Source of the DNA: an uncultured Bacteroidales bacterium
GTDB taxonomy: Bacteria; Bacteroidota; Bacteroidia; Bacteroidales; UBA932
Reading direction: 5' to 3'
DNA: 41,169 bases
NCBI GenBank assembly: GCA_944322605.1
Contig: CALUPD010000019.1
Location: 1-41,169, forward strand
A model generated the notes under the pieces. The model searched no databases and had not been told where the DNA came from. It was given only the letters and a program-made list of their open reading frames with translations. Positions 1 to 8,476 of the stretch are shown here, one piece after another. The position numbers and the translations under genes are program-made. Position 1 is the stretch's first letter; each line of letters begins with the position of its first letter.

Positions 1-89
1 ACTCGGTCCAACTGAAGATAAACCGCAGGCCGAGGGAAAAACTGAATTTCTCCACCCCGAAAGACGAGTTCTTTAAACTTTTGTTGTAA
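1..89 (+). mobile_element. 3' end of an IS30-type transposase (partial)
   Basis: The frame starting at base 3 is open from the window edge to a TAA at 87-89 and encodes about 28 residues, including NRRPREKLNFSTPKDEFF. A short NxRPRxxLxxxTPxxxFF tail is characteristic of the C-terminus of IS30-family transposases, which are DDE enzymes. Only the tail lies in the window, so it cannot be told whether the element is intact. The bases after the stop (about 90-124) probably hold the right end of the element, but no inverted repeat can be confirmed without the left end. The reading direction is opposite to the neighbouring minus-strand operon. The family call rests only on this motif. Confidence 0.68.
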
Positions 90-124
90 TTTTACTTCGT
101 GTTGCACTTGCTCGTTGACTCTGC

Positions 125-160
125 CGCGAACATCTTTAATAACGAGTTTTTGACATAAAA
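125..160. repeat. Short diverged repeat, left copy
   Basis: These 36 bases match 41089-41124 at 29 of 36 positions without gaps and in the same orientation. Six of the seven differences are transitions. This copy sits between the IS30 remnant and the U-tract of the minus-strand terminator. Its function is unknown. Confidence 0.6.
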
Positions 161-196
161 AAACAGCTTTGATGAAAACTTTTTCATCAAAGCTGT
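157..196 (-). terminator. Rho-independent terminator of the S41 protease operon
   Basis: A perfect 16-bp stem has arms 163-178 and 181-196. On the minus strand it is followed by a run of seven U (157-163). It lies about 105 bases behind the stop codon of the S41 protease gene and is well placed to end that operon. It also shields it from the transposase fragment that converges from the left. Confidence 0.9.
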
Positions 197-202
197 CGCA
201 TC

Positions 203-251
203 TAATTGTTCAACAATTAATTATAGAAGTCTTGCCAACTATTTTTGGCAA
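203..251. other. Two further inverted repeats behind the S41 gene
   Basis: Arms of 8 bp at 203-210 and 212-219 and of 7 bp at 232-238 and 245-251 form two small inverted repeats between the S41 stop codon and the terminator. Neither has a U-tract. They may stabilise the 3' end of the operon mRNA. Confidence 0.45.
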
Positions 252-301
252 TTATGCCATTGAATGATATTCCCGCCACTCCAGCCCGCGACCGTAACGG
301 C

Positions 302-1921
302 TCATTTTCCAACCGTAATAGAGCATGGATCTTCCAAAGCTTTATTTACCACATTATCGATTTCCGCGATTATAGGGTAAAAGGCATTATCGTCGAGCTT
401 CGAATAACGGGCGACCATAGCCCTGATTTGGACATTCAGAACATCTTCCGACTTATTCCAGCCGCGTTTATCGATCTTCACGCCATTGGATAAAAGATAT
501 TCCCTGAACTCATCCATCAGATTGAAGCTGTCGAGCAAATCATTCAACTCGTCAAGCGATGTTGCCTGCTGTAACTTACTCCGGTGCCTGTCGGCAAACT
601 GCATGCTGAACTTGACCTGATAACTGTTCCTGTTCACATTTACGAGAAAATCATTATCCGAAATGGTATCAAGCGGGACAAAAACATCCGGAATAATTCC
701 TCCTCCTCCATATACAGTCCTTCCGCCGACCGTATAATATTTAAGGGAATCATTCTTCTTTATGCTGTCGGCCGTGGTCATCTCCCCATGCACGTACCTT
801 TCTATTATATCGGTACCGTATTCAAGGACTTCGCCGCTTTCATAATGCTTTTGGATGCACCTGCCTGACGGCGTATAAAACCTGGCGACAGTAAGCCTCA
901 GACCGGAACCGTCGCTGAAATTTATCGGCTCCTGCACCAGCCCCTTGCCGAAAGACCTGCGCCCGTACACTACTGCCCTGTCATTATCCTGCATCGCCCC
1001 TGCGAATATTTCGCTCGACGAAGCTGAATTCTCATTAATCAGGACAGCAAGAGCCGTATTTTGGAAAATGCCCGAGCCAGTAGCCTTAAGGTCCTCGCGC
1101 TTGCGGTGCTCACCCTCCATGTAGACGATAAGGTCGTCCTTTTCAAGAAATTCATTTGCGAGAAGATAGGCCTGGTCAAGATATCCTCCTGAATTATCCC
1201 TCAAGTCGAAAATTATCCTTTTTATTTTGGCAGTATCGAGATCCAGCATGGAAGACATGAATTCCAGATAGCTCGATCTTGAAAATTTGGAAAGCTTTAC
1301 GTATGCCGTGGTGTCATTTATCATATATGCGACATCCACGCTTTTGACAGGTATGACACCCCTGGTTATATCGAATTCCACCAAGCCATCGACACCTCCG
1401 CGCTTGACGCCTATCTTTACTTTAGTATCCAAAGGACCGCGCATCAGATTGACAAGAGAATCCTGCGGAATATTCACCCCTGCAACATTCAACCCGTCGA
1501 CTTCGACAATCCTGTCTCCCGCAAGCAATCCGGCCCTCTCCGAAGGACCGCCCGGAATGACCTGTATCACGATTGCCGTATCATTAGGAACATTGAACTG
1601 TATTCCTATGCCGAAGAAATTAGCGGCAAGCGACTGTTCCGCATATTCGCGTTCCTTAGGAGGAAGGTAAACCGAATGAGGATCGAGTTCCGAAAGTATA
1701 AAAGGTATTGCCTTTTCCGTTATCTGCTCCGCGTTTACCGGATCTACATAGTTGGCATCTATCTGATCCAATATCAGCGAAAGCTTGCTCCAATTATTTC
1801 CTGAAGAAGGACTGAACCGCGCAGCCTTGCGACCGGTATTCCATCCGATGAACAGGACCAGGATTACTATTATGCACAATCCTATGTATAGATAATTGCT
1901 ATTGCGCGAAGAGTCATTCAT
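302..1921 (-). CDS. S41-family C-terminal processing protease
   Basis: This 539-residue protein is a carboxyl-terminal processing peptidase (CtpA/Prc class) that cuts proteins in the periplasm near their C-termini. One membrane segment at about residues 11-27 acts as a signal anchor. A PDZ domain follows at about 98-185, containing the GIGIQF and GPSERAGLLAGD stretches. The S41 peptidase core comes next. The nucleophile serine lies in ENSASSSE near residue 300 and the general-base lysine in SFGKG near 324. These are the expected Ser-Lys dyad partners. A C-terminal region of about 150 residues completes the protein. The ATG start overlaps the end of the dCMP deaminase gene by 8 bases, so the two are translationally linked. 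It is the last gene of the operon, before the terminator at 157-196. Its substrates cannot be told from the sequence. Confidence 0.93.
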   Translation of the reverse strand: MNDSSRNSNYLYIGLCIIVILVLFIGWNTGRKAARFSPSSGNNWSKLSLILDQIDANYVDPVNAEQITEKAIPFILSELDPHSVYLPPKEREYAEQSLAANFFGIGIQFNVPNDTAIVIQVIPGGPSERAGLLAGDRIVEVDGLNVAGVNIPQDSLVNLMRGPLDTKVKIGVKRGGVDGLVEFDITRGVIPVKSVDVAYMINDTTAYVKLSKFSRSSYLEFMSSMLDLDTAKIKRIIFDLRDNSGGYLDQAYLLANEFLEKDDLIVYMEGEHRKREDLKATGSGIFQNTALAVLINENSASSSEIFAGAMQDNDRAVVYGRRSFGKGLVQEPINFSDGSGLRLTVARFYTPSGRCIQKHYESGEVLEYGTDIIERYVHGEMTTADSIKKNDSLKYYTVGGRTVYGGGGIIPDVFVPLDTISDNDFLVNVNRNSYQVKFSMQFADRHRSKLQQATSLDELNDLLDSFNLMDEFREYLLSNGVKIDKRGWNKSEDVLNVQIRAMVARYSKLDDNAFYPIIAEIDNVVNKALEDPCSITVGK

Positions 1922-2351
1922 GCCTTTCTAATTTTTCCAAAGGTAGATTGACAATTTCTATGCCGGCCCTTTCAAGCAGAGCAAGACCGTCCCTTACGCT
2001 ATATTCCTTGCAATATACAACCCTCTTTATGCCTGCCTGGATAATGAGCTTGGCGCATTCGATGCATGGAGCGTCCGTCACATACAAAGTAGCTCCTTCG
2101 CTGCTGTTGTTGGATTTTGCCACTTTAGTTATGGCATTCGCCTCGGCATGCAGGACATATGGTTTGGTCAACCCGTTATCGTATTCGCATACGTTCTCGA
2201 AACCGGAAGGAGTACCGTTATAACCGTCCGATATTATCATCCTGTCCTTCACTATAAGGGCGCCTACTTTCCTGCGCACGCAATAAGAATTCTTCGCCCA
2301 TACGAAAGCCATCTCCATGTAGCTTAAATCAAATTGATCCTGCTTGTTCAT
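1914..2351 (-). CDS. dCMP deaminase
   Basis: This 145-residue zinc enzyme of the cytidine/deoxycytidylate deaminase superfamily converts dCMP to dUMP and so feeds thymidylate synthesis. The zinc and catalytic motifs are visible as HAEANAI (His ligand and catalytic Glu, about residue 68) and PCIECAKL (two Cys ligands, about residue 95). The GYNGTPSGF segment after the first strand is typical of dCMP deaminases rather than of tRNA adenosine or free cytidine deaminases. The length is normal for the ComEB/DCTD group. It lies 5 bases behind the ligase gene and overlaps the S41 gene by 8 bases. It is therefore part of one transcript whose other members are not nucleotide enzymes. Confidence 0.9.
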   Translation of the reverse strand: MNKQDQFDLSYMEMAFVWAKNSYCVRRKVGALIVKDRMIISDGYNGTPSGFENVCEYDNGLTKPYVLHAEANAITKVAKSNNSSEGATLYVTDAPCIECAKLIIQAGIKRVVYCKEYSVRDGLALLERAGIEIVNLPLEKLERHE

Positions 2352-2356
2352 CCCGA

Positions 2357-4012
2357 TTAGTTTTTCTGATACAAATACCTCTTGATGCTACGTTTAGGAG
2401 TCTTTTCGAATTCTTCGGGGAAAATCTGGAAATCCGCAATTTTGCAATAATTCGGCAACTCGTCGTTTACCAAGGCTATATTTTCCTTCATCTTGTCCTC
2501 TAACTGCCCGTTGGAGATGCCGTCAGCGGATGCCGCCTCGAAATCCGGATATATCAATGCCTTGATCTTTCCGTTATCTTCTATCACAAGGGATTCTACG
2601 ACATACGGCATATTGTTCACTATGCTTTCTATCTCTTCAGGATATATGTTTTGCCCTGAAGGTCCCAGAATCATTGTCTTGCAACGGCCTTTTATGTACA
2701 GGAATCCCTCGCTGTCCATGACTCCCATGTCTCCAGTGCGCATCCACCCGTCTTCAGTAAAGGCGGCCTGGGTATCTTTCTCGTTCTTGTAATAACCGAG
2801 CATGACATTGTCGCCCTTGACAAGTATCTCGCCTGCAACATTCTCCGGATCTTCGGAATCTATCTTTATCTGCATCCTCGGAGCTGCCTGCCCGCAAGAG
2901 TAAAGCTTATTCTTGTTCCATGGGGCATATGCTATTATAGGGGCGCATTCCGTCATTCCGTAACCGACGGTATATGCGAATTTTATTCTTTTGAAAAAGG
3001 CCTCGGCTTCCTTATTGAAAGCAGCACCGCCTATTATTATTTCCCCGAAATTCCCTCCGAAGGCCGCAGTAAGCTCGGTAAGTATCCGTTTCTCGACTTT
3101 TTGGTCTATTACAGGCAATCTCAAAAACAGCCTGATTGCAGTTTTGTTTATTATCGGTTGCAGCTTTTTCTTATATATCTTCTCTATGATAAGCGGAACA
3201 GCTATGATAACGGCAGGCTTTATCTCCGCAAACGCTTCCATGATTATTTTCGGGCTCGGAACACGGGTCAGGAAATGTACATGCGCGCCGGAAACGATTT
3301 CAAAAAGAAATTCGAACATCATTCCGTACATATGCGCAGTCGGAAGCATTGACACCACATTAGCCCCTTCCGATACTTTCGGATGGACCTGCATCGCGAA
3401 AAGCACGTTCGACACCAAAGCCCTGTAAGGAATCATGACTCCTTTCGAAAAGCCCGAAGTCCCGGATGTATAATTGATCATAGCCAGTTCGTCAGGAGAA
3501 TCCTTATAATAATTCATATGCTCCGGCCTGAAATTCTTGGGAAACTTATGGCCGAACATCTCATTCAGCCTTTCCCTTGCTTCTTTTATCTCCGGCCTTC
3601 TCGAATAAAGGACAGTGAAATCATTGACGAGGATTATGGCTTCAATCGACGGCATTTCAGCCTCATTAAGGCCCTCCCACACGACATCGCCCACGAATAA
3701 TATCCTTGCTTCGGAATGATTGACGATATGATGAACGTTCCCTGCTTTGAACTCATGGAGAATAGGGACAGGGACGGCCCCGTAAGAAAGGCATGCTATG
3801 AAAACCACTCCCCAGTTCGCCTGGTTTTTCGAACATATGGCGATCTTGTCCCCCTTTTTCACACCGCATGTCTCGAACATGATATGCAGTTTTTCTATTC
3901 GCCTCGCGACGTCCTTATAATGCAATGTTATGCCTTTATAATTCGACAACGCAGGCAAATCCCAATGGTCCTTGAAACTTTTTTCAAAAAGTCCGTTAAG
4001 TGAAATATCCAT
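2357..4012 (-). CDS. AMP-forming long-chain acyl-CoA synthetase/ligase
   Basis: This 551-residue member of the ANL adenylating superfamily activates a carboxylic acid, most likely a fatty acid, to an acyl-adenylate and then a thioester. The phosphate-binding motif is INYTSGTSGFSKG at about residue 178. GYGMTE (about 347) and the TGDMG hinge region (about 425) are also present. The C-terminal lid ends in KTPKRSIKRYLY, which carries the expected catalytic lysine. There is no signal peptide. The length and the lack of an acyltransferase domain fit a soluble FadD-type or acyl-ACP synthetase. It lies behind the ABC lipid exporter gene with a 59-base gap, so a role in membrane lipid or fatty acid recycling is plausible. 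The acyl substrate and the acceptor (CoA or ACP) are not decided by the sequence. Confidence 0.88.
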   Translation of the reverse strand: MDISLNGLFEKSFKDHWDLPALSNYKGITLHYKDVARRIEKLHIMFETCGVKKGDKIAICSKNQANWGVVFIACLSYGAVPVPILHEFKAGNVHHIVNHSEARILFVGDVVWEGLNEAEMPSIEAIILVNDFTVLYSRRPEIKEARERLNEMFGHKFPKNFRPEHMNYYKDSPDELAMINYTSGTSGFSKGVMIPYRALVSNVLFAMQVHPKVSEGANVVSMLPTAHMYGMMFEFLFEIVSGAHVHFLTRVPSPKIIMEAFAEIKPAVIIAVPLIIEKIYKKKLQPIINKTAIRLFLRLPVIDQKVEKRILTELTAAFGGNFGEIIIGGAAFNKEAEAFFKRIKFAYTVGYGMTECAPIIAYAPWNKNKLYSCGQAAPRMQIKIDSEDPENVAGEILVKGDNVMLGYYKNEKDTQAAFTEDGWMRTGDMGVMDSEGFLYIKGRCKTMILGPSGQNIYPEEIESIVNNMPYVVESLVIEDNGKIKALIYPDFEAASADGISNGQLEDKMKENIALVNDELPNYCKIADFQIFPEEFEKTPKRSIKRYLYQKN

Positions 4013-4071
4013 ATGATTTACAATAATTTATATCTTATTAAAAATATATCAGGCACAGCTTTGGAAAAGAA

Positions 4072-5904
4072 TCAGTCGAAAGCCTGGAGCTCGCAAAGAT
4101 GCGAATACATGCCTTTTGCCTCCAACAGTTCGTTATGAGTTCCCCTTTCAACTATTTTACCCGCCTGTATCACGATTATCTGGTCAGCATGCTGGATAGT
4201 TGACAACCTGTGCGCTATTACCAAAGACGTCCTGCTTTTCATAAGCTTTGTCAAGGCATCCTGCACCAAGCGTTCGCTTTCGGTATCGAGAGCGGAAGTA
4301 GCCTCGTCCAAAATAAGTATCGGAGGGTTTTTAAGGACCGCCCGCGCTATCGAGAGCCTCTGGCGCTGGCCGCCGGACAATTTAGCGCCCCTGTCGCCGA
4401 TATTGGTCTGATAACCGTTCTCCATTGCCATTATGAAATCATGGGCATTCGCGATTTTCGCAGCCCTTATGACATCCTCTTCCGTGACATTGTCCATTCC
4501 GAACTTGATGTTATTATAGACGGTATCATTGAAAAGTATGGCCTCCTGCGTGACAATGCCCATTTGAGAGATAAGATCCGACTTCCTGTATTCTCTTATA
4601 TTATGCCCGTCCAGGAATATCCCTCCCTCCTCTACATCGTAGAAACGCGGCAGCAAATCCGCTATTGTCGATTTTCCTGCGCCCGAAGGCCCTACAAGGG
4701 CTATCATTTTTCCGGAATCAATCTTGAACGATATATCTTTCAGGACATAGTCGGAAAGGTCCGAATACTTGAAATACACGTTCCTGAATTCTATATCCCT
4801 TTCAAACTTCCGCAAAGGCAGCGGCTTTTCGCAATCGGTGATTTTTTCCTCCACGTCCAGAATGGCATAAAGCCTGTCAGCCGAAACCAATCCCCTCTGT
4901 ATTGCTGCATAAGCGGACGAAATGGCTTTCGCAGGCTCAAGTACGCGCCAGTAATACGCGATATATACTATAAATTCTGTCAAACCCATGTTCAGGTCTC
5001 CCCTGAGCTGCAATACGCCGCCGTAGAACAAGACAAGGACGGCTATCGTTATGCCCAAAAATTCAGAAAGGGGAGAAGCGACTTCCTGCCTGCTGAACAT
5101 TTTCCGGCTCGCGTCCATATGCGCATTGTTCAATACGTCGAAATTATGCTTTACATATTTCTGCGCATTGAACGCCTTTATTATCCTTGCACCCGATATC
5201 GCTTCTTCGAAACCGCTCATGATCAAGGCCATCAATGACTGGGTGCTCTTGGCCCCCCTTTTCAGCGACCTGCTTATTTTTCCTATGGCCACTGCTGAAA
5301 GCGGCAAAGTCACCAATGTAAGCAATGTCAATTTCGGAGAAGTTATAAACAGCATTATAAGAAAGCCTATGACCAGAATAGGCTCTTTCAGCAAAATATG
5401 GAATCCGCTTGCCACGCTGTTCTGCACTTCCGTCACATCATTCGATATCGAGGACAGCATTTCTCCTTTCCTCTTGGAATTGAAATATCCTACATCGAGC
5501 TTTATGATTTTGTTGAACAGATCCTCCCTCACATTACGCATTGTCCTTGTCCTGAGATTGACAAGCATCTTCTGCGATATATATCTTGTAAGATTGGAAA
5601 GGAAGGAAGCCGCCACCAAGATGAAGCACACGAACAACAGGCCTTTTAGCATGCCGGACTGCGACATGAACTCGGAAAGGTAATATTTGAACAAATCCAG
5701 GAAATACTGAGGCGCAATCGAGAATTCAGGCCTCGGCACTCCTGTTTCAATATTTTCAGGATTGAACAATAATGTAAGCAACGGATCGACAAGCGCGTAA
5801 TTCGCAATGCCGAATATTACCGACAAAATGGATAATAACAAATACACCGGCCAGAATCTTCCGAAAGGCTTGGCATATGAAAGCAACCTGCTAAAACTTT
5901 TCAT
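4072..5904 (-). CDS. MsbA-like ABC exporter (fused permease and ATPase)
   Basis: This 610-residue half-transporter has an N-terminal six-helix ABC exporter domain (about residues 20-330) and a C-terminal ATPase (about 365-605). The ATPase shows Walker A GPSGAGKST, the signature LSGGQRQR, Walker B LILDEATSALD and the switch histidine in IAHRLST. It should act as a homodimer in the inner membrane. Sequence style and length resemble Bacteroidetes proteins annotated as MsbA, the flippase for lipid A or phospholipid, but multidrug exporters look alike. The stop codon of the DUF4834 gene overlaps its start by one base (TAATG), so the two are translationally coupled. Confidence 0.9.
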   Translation of the reverse strand: MKSFSRLLSYAKPFGRFWPVYLLLSILSVIFGIANYALVDPLLTLLFNPENIETGVPRPEFSIAPQYFLDLFKYYLSEFMSQSGMLKGLLFVCFILVAASFLSNLTRYISQKMLVNLRTRTMRNVREDLFNKIIKLDVGYFNSKRKGEMLSSISNDVTEVQNSVASGFHILLKEPILVIGFLIMLFITSPKLTLLTLVTLPLSAVAIGKISRSLKRGAKSTQSLMALIMSGFEEAISGARIIKAFNAQKYVKHNFDVLNNAHMDASRKMFSRQEVASPLSEFLGITIAVLVLFYGGVLQLRGDLNMGLTEFIVYIAYYWRVLEPAKAISSAYAAIQRGLVSADRLYAILDVEEKITDCEKPLPLRKFERDIEFRNVYFKYSDLSDYVLKDISFKIDSGKMIALVGPSGAGKSTIADLLPRFYDVEEGGIFLDGHNIREYRKSDLISQMGIVTQEAILFNDTVYNNIKFGMDNVTEEDVIRAAKIANAHDFIMAMENGYQTNIGDRGAKLSGGQRQRLSIARAVLKNPPILILDEATSALDTESERLVQDALTKLMKSRTSLVIAHRLSTIQHADQIIVIQAGKIVERGTHNELLEAKGMYSHLCELQAFD

Positions 5905-6137
5905 TAATCTATCTTTTCTTCTTCAAAATCGACATAATCGCCGACATCTTTCTTTATGATTTTTTTACCTTCCGACGAACCGGTAACAGTAACTTCCCCT
6001 TCTTTCCTGTTATCGCGGCCCTCTTCCGCCGGACGGTTATGCCTTTTTATAATCCACAGGATAAGGCTTGGCAGAATCCTTTTCAAAATATAAATGAAAA
6101 GGACTATGAAAATCAATACCGTCAACAGAACTTCCAT
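5904..6137 (-). CDS. DUF4834-type small membrane protein
   Basis: This 77-residue protein has one N-terminal membrane helix (about residues 3-30), then a basic stretch and a charged, probably disordered tail. The tail ends in DVGDYVDFEEEKID. A short protein with an N-terminal helix and a G-[DE]-Y-V-D-[FY]-E-E tail is what I recall of the Bacteroidetes DUF4834 family, which has no known function. The gene is held between the 760-residue protein (gap of 2 bases) and the ABC exporter (1-base TAATG overlap), so the three are probably made together. A helper role for the exporter or for envelope traffic is inference from position only. Confidence 0.75.
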   Translation of the reverse strand: MEVLLTVLIFIVLFIYILKRILPSLILWIIKRHNRPAEEGRDNRKEGEVTVTGSSEGKKIIKKDVGDYVDFEEEKID

Positions 6138-6139
6138 GC

Positions 6140-8422
6140 CTACCTGCTGATTTTTCCGTTCTTGAGATTCAACTTATAAACCTTGCCATCCATGCATTCG
6201 ACAGATATGGAAGAGGACGAAATCGCTTTGAACTCACTGTCCCGGGCAATTATCCTTTTCTTATCATCCTTGTCTATCCTCTTTCCGTAAAGGTTGTACA
6301 AATATGCTCTCGAAGAACTTCTGACAATCCAATAATAATCTTTCCCGGCTTTCATGAGTTCGGGAAGCTGCGTGACTTTTTCCTTCACCTTTATATCGGT
6401 CCATCCTTTATACGGAGTGCCGTCGGCATTGTACAGGGACAAAGAATTATCCGCGTTCAAGACGATGAACGAATAGTCCTTGTCTCCCCTGAAATCATAA
6501 ACCGAAGGGCCCAACACTACTTTTTTAGGCAATTTTACAGGATAACCGCTTACGAAACGGCCTAACCTGTCCAAAAGATACAACATGTCTCCCGAACAGA
6601 AAAGCATCTGCAATTTGCCGTTTTTGTATTTGTCTATTTGTTCGACCATGCCGGCTATGCCGCTCTTGAAATCTATGGTCCATACGGAACGCCTCTTGTC
6701 ATCGATAAGCTGCAATTTGCCGTTATCCAGTTGGTTGAGATAATTTGTCTTACCTGTTATAAAATTCCTGACAGCAAAAGGCCCTTTTGGAACCGTCACG
6801 ACAGTATCCCCGAGCGGCAACATCTCTCCTTCTTCCAAATCAGGGGACGGGAGCTTGTCCATGTTCTCCGCAAGCAGGCACAAGTCAGTCGAAACCCCGC
6901 TGCCCGAACCATTGAAATTCAATGCGAGGAACTGGTAATTCATCGCCGAAATCACTGAATCAGCACATGGGGCATAAGTATCCGAAAAGAATGAAACCAC
7001 ATCCTTTTCCATGCCGTTGAGATTCATTACGCAACTCATCGTGGAAGGCGACGACATGTAAGCGGAAAGCCGCGTATCCGAAACATAGTCCTTCAACGAA
7101 AATGCAGAATACGTCCCGTTCACGAAGCTTTCAAGCACTTGCCTGGAACCTAATATCTTCCAGTCCTTATAGTCTATGGAATAAGACTCGTCGGCAAGCC
7201 TGAAGATATTTCCGAAAACGGATCCCATATAACCCCTGTATTCAAAAGGCCTTATTTCAATTTCATTGTCCCTCGACATCGTCTTGCTTATTATCGCTCC
7301 TATGTCAGGATTCCTTTTTACTCTCAGCACGGCAATCCACTCCACATGGTCGCCCGCAGAAATGCCGGCTATGGCAACTTCGGACGGATTCACCGACTCT
7401 ATCCATTCCCTTGGAGACAAATCATGTTCTTTCGCGAGAATCGTCTGTATCCACCGGTAATCGTTTATATCATCGTATAATTTTATGAAGGTCTCATAAT
7501 TATCCATGTACGCCTTTATATCGGAAATCGAGATTCTTACCACGGCTGCGGTATTGTACGGAAGAATGGCATATAAGTCCGGAGATGACGGAGCCGAATT
7601 TTCAAGAATATACGCAAAATTACCTTTTCCTTTCATATTCAAAAGGTTTCCGCTGCCGGAAATAACCGTCTCGTCTATATCCAAGACAAACGAAGACCAT
7701 GTCGTGAAATCAGATATGAAATCCGAATGCTTCAAAGCCTGAGCCGATGATATTCCTGAAAATATTTTGCCGGCCTGCTGATGATTTATGATAAGCACAT
7801 TGTCGAATGTCGAATTCTGCTTCAACAACATGGACGCCTCTTTCACGTCAAGAATGGAAGCATGGTTTTCCATATGCTGCAAAGAAGACTCCAAGACTAT
7901 GCGGTAATCGCTTATCAGGACAAACCGGCCTTCCTTTTTCGCAAAAAGGTTTCCGCCTACGGAATATATGCCTTTCTTGGTCCTCTCTACCGAAGATGCG
8001 GGACATGTGTTCTTCAAAAGGGATTCCAGATCCGCATTTTCGTTCCCAGTAAAAATAGAAACAAGCACGGACAACCTGTTTTTAGAAGCGTAATGCATCG
8101 AAAACACGACAGGAGAGTCTGCAAAAACATGCCCGGCTGCGCGCATGCCGTCTAAAAAATCAAATATCGCATCGTTTTTCTTGCTGAAAAACCGTTCCAG
8201 CAACCCGTTTCCCTGCATGGATTGCATGAGCCGATCCAATGAATTGGATTTAAAGACCATGACGGCATCGCTCGGCACAGCCGCGTAAATGCTTTCGGAA
8301 GCCGGTCCGTTGACGGAATATGAAACATCATCCGTCTTGAAAAGATTCACAAGCAAAGCGGCAACGCATGCGACAAGCACGACGGCAGCTACGCTCCCAT
8401 ATATTATTACTTTCCTATTCAT
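6140..8422 (-). CDS. Uncharacterised membrane-anchored protein with beta-rich C-terminal half
   Basis: This protein has about 760 residues. The N-terminus has a short basic stretch and one hydrophobic helix (about residues 5-25), consistent with an inner-membrane anchor or an uncleaved signal. The segment VPSDAVMVFKSN that follows resembles the opening of DUF3352-like proteins. The last 200 residues hold repeats of the form LYLLDRLGRFVSGYPVKLP, SLYNADGTPYKGW and LYNLYGKRID. These look like blades of a beta-propeller or PQQ/FG-GAP fold, which suggests a surface- or periplasm-facing binding module. I see no catalytic motif. An ATG four codons upstream (8434) is possible, but it would coincide with the probable transcription start, so the ATG at 8422 is preferred. 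It is the first gene of the operon with the DUF4834 protein and the exporter. Its function is unknown. Confidence 0.8.
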   Translation of the reverse strand: MNRKVIIYGSVAAVVLVACVAALLVNLFKTDDVSYSVNGPASESIYAAVPSDAVMVFKSNSLDRLMQSMQGNGLLERFFSKKNDAIFDFLDGMRAAGHVFADSPVVFSMHYASKNRLSVLVSIFTGNENADLESLLKNTCPASSVERTKKGIYSVGGNLFAKKEGRFVLISDYRIVLESSLQHMENHASILDVKEASMLLKQNSTFDNVLIINHQQAGKIFSGISSAQALKHSDFISDFTTWSSFVLDIDETVISGSGNLLNMKGKGNFAYILENSAPSSPDLYAILPYNTAAVVRISISDIKAYMDNYETFIKLYDDINDYRWIQTILAKEHDLSPREWIESVNPSEVAIAGISAGDHVEWIAVLRVKRNPDIGAIISKTMSRDNEIEIRPFEYRGYMGSVFGNIFRLADESYSIDYKDWKILGSRQVLESFVNGTYSAFSLKDYVSDTRLSAYMSSPSTMSCVMNLNGMEKDVVSFFSDTYAPCADSVISAMNYQFLALNFNGSGSGVSTDLCLLAENMDKLPSPDLEEGEMLPLGDTVVTVPKGPFAVRNFITGKTNYLNQLDNGKLQLIDDKRRSVWTIDFKSGIAGMVEQIDKYKNGKLQMLFCSGDMLYLLDRLGRFVSGYPVKLPKKVVLGPSVYDFRGDKDYSFIVLNADNSLSLYNADGTPYKGWTDIKVKEKVTQLPELMKAGKDYYWIVRSSSRAYLYNLYGKRIDKDDKKRIIARDSEFKAISSSSISVECMDGKVYKLNLKNGKISR

Positions 8423-8440
8423 AGAAATAATCACAATTTA

Positions 8441-8448
8441 CAAAGATA
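8441..8448 (-). promoter_or_regulatory. Promoter -7 box of the exporter/S41 operon
   Basis: On the minus strand this reads TATCTTTG, a match to the Bacteroidetes TAnnTTTG box. No good TTTG is seen 19-21 bases upstream. The implied transcription start is near 8435, which favours the ATG at 8422 for the first gene. Confidence 0.5.
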
Positions 8449-8476
8449 TAAAATAATTCAATGTAAACGCCCCATG

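Noticed and set aside
1-125. Minus-strand frame that continues the 36-base repeat to the left window edge
   Set aside because: It is antisense to the IS30-type C-terminus, so its openness over about 40 codons is probably chance.
4210-5238. 342-codon open frame on the plus strand inside the ABC exporter gene
   Set aside because: Antisense shadow; the minus-strand frame carries all ABC motifs.
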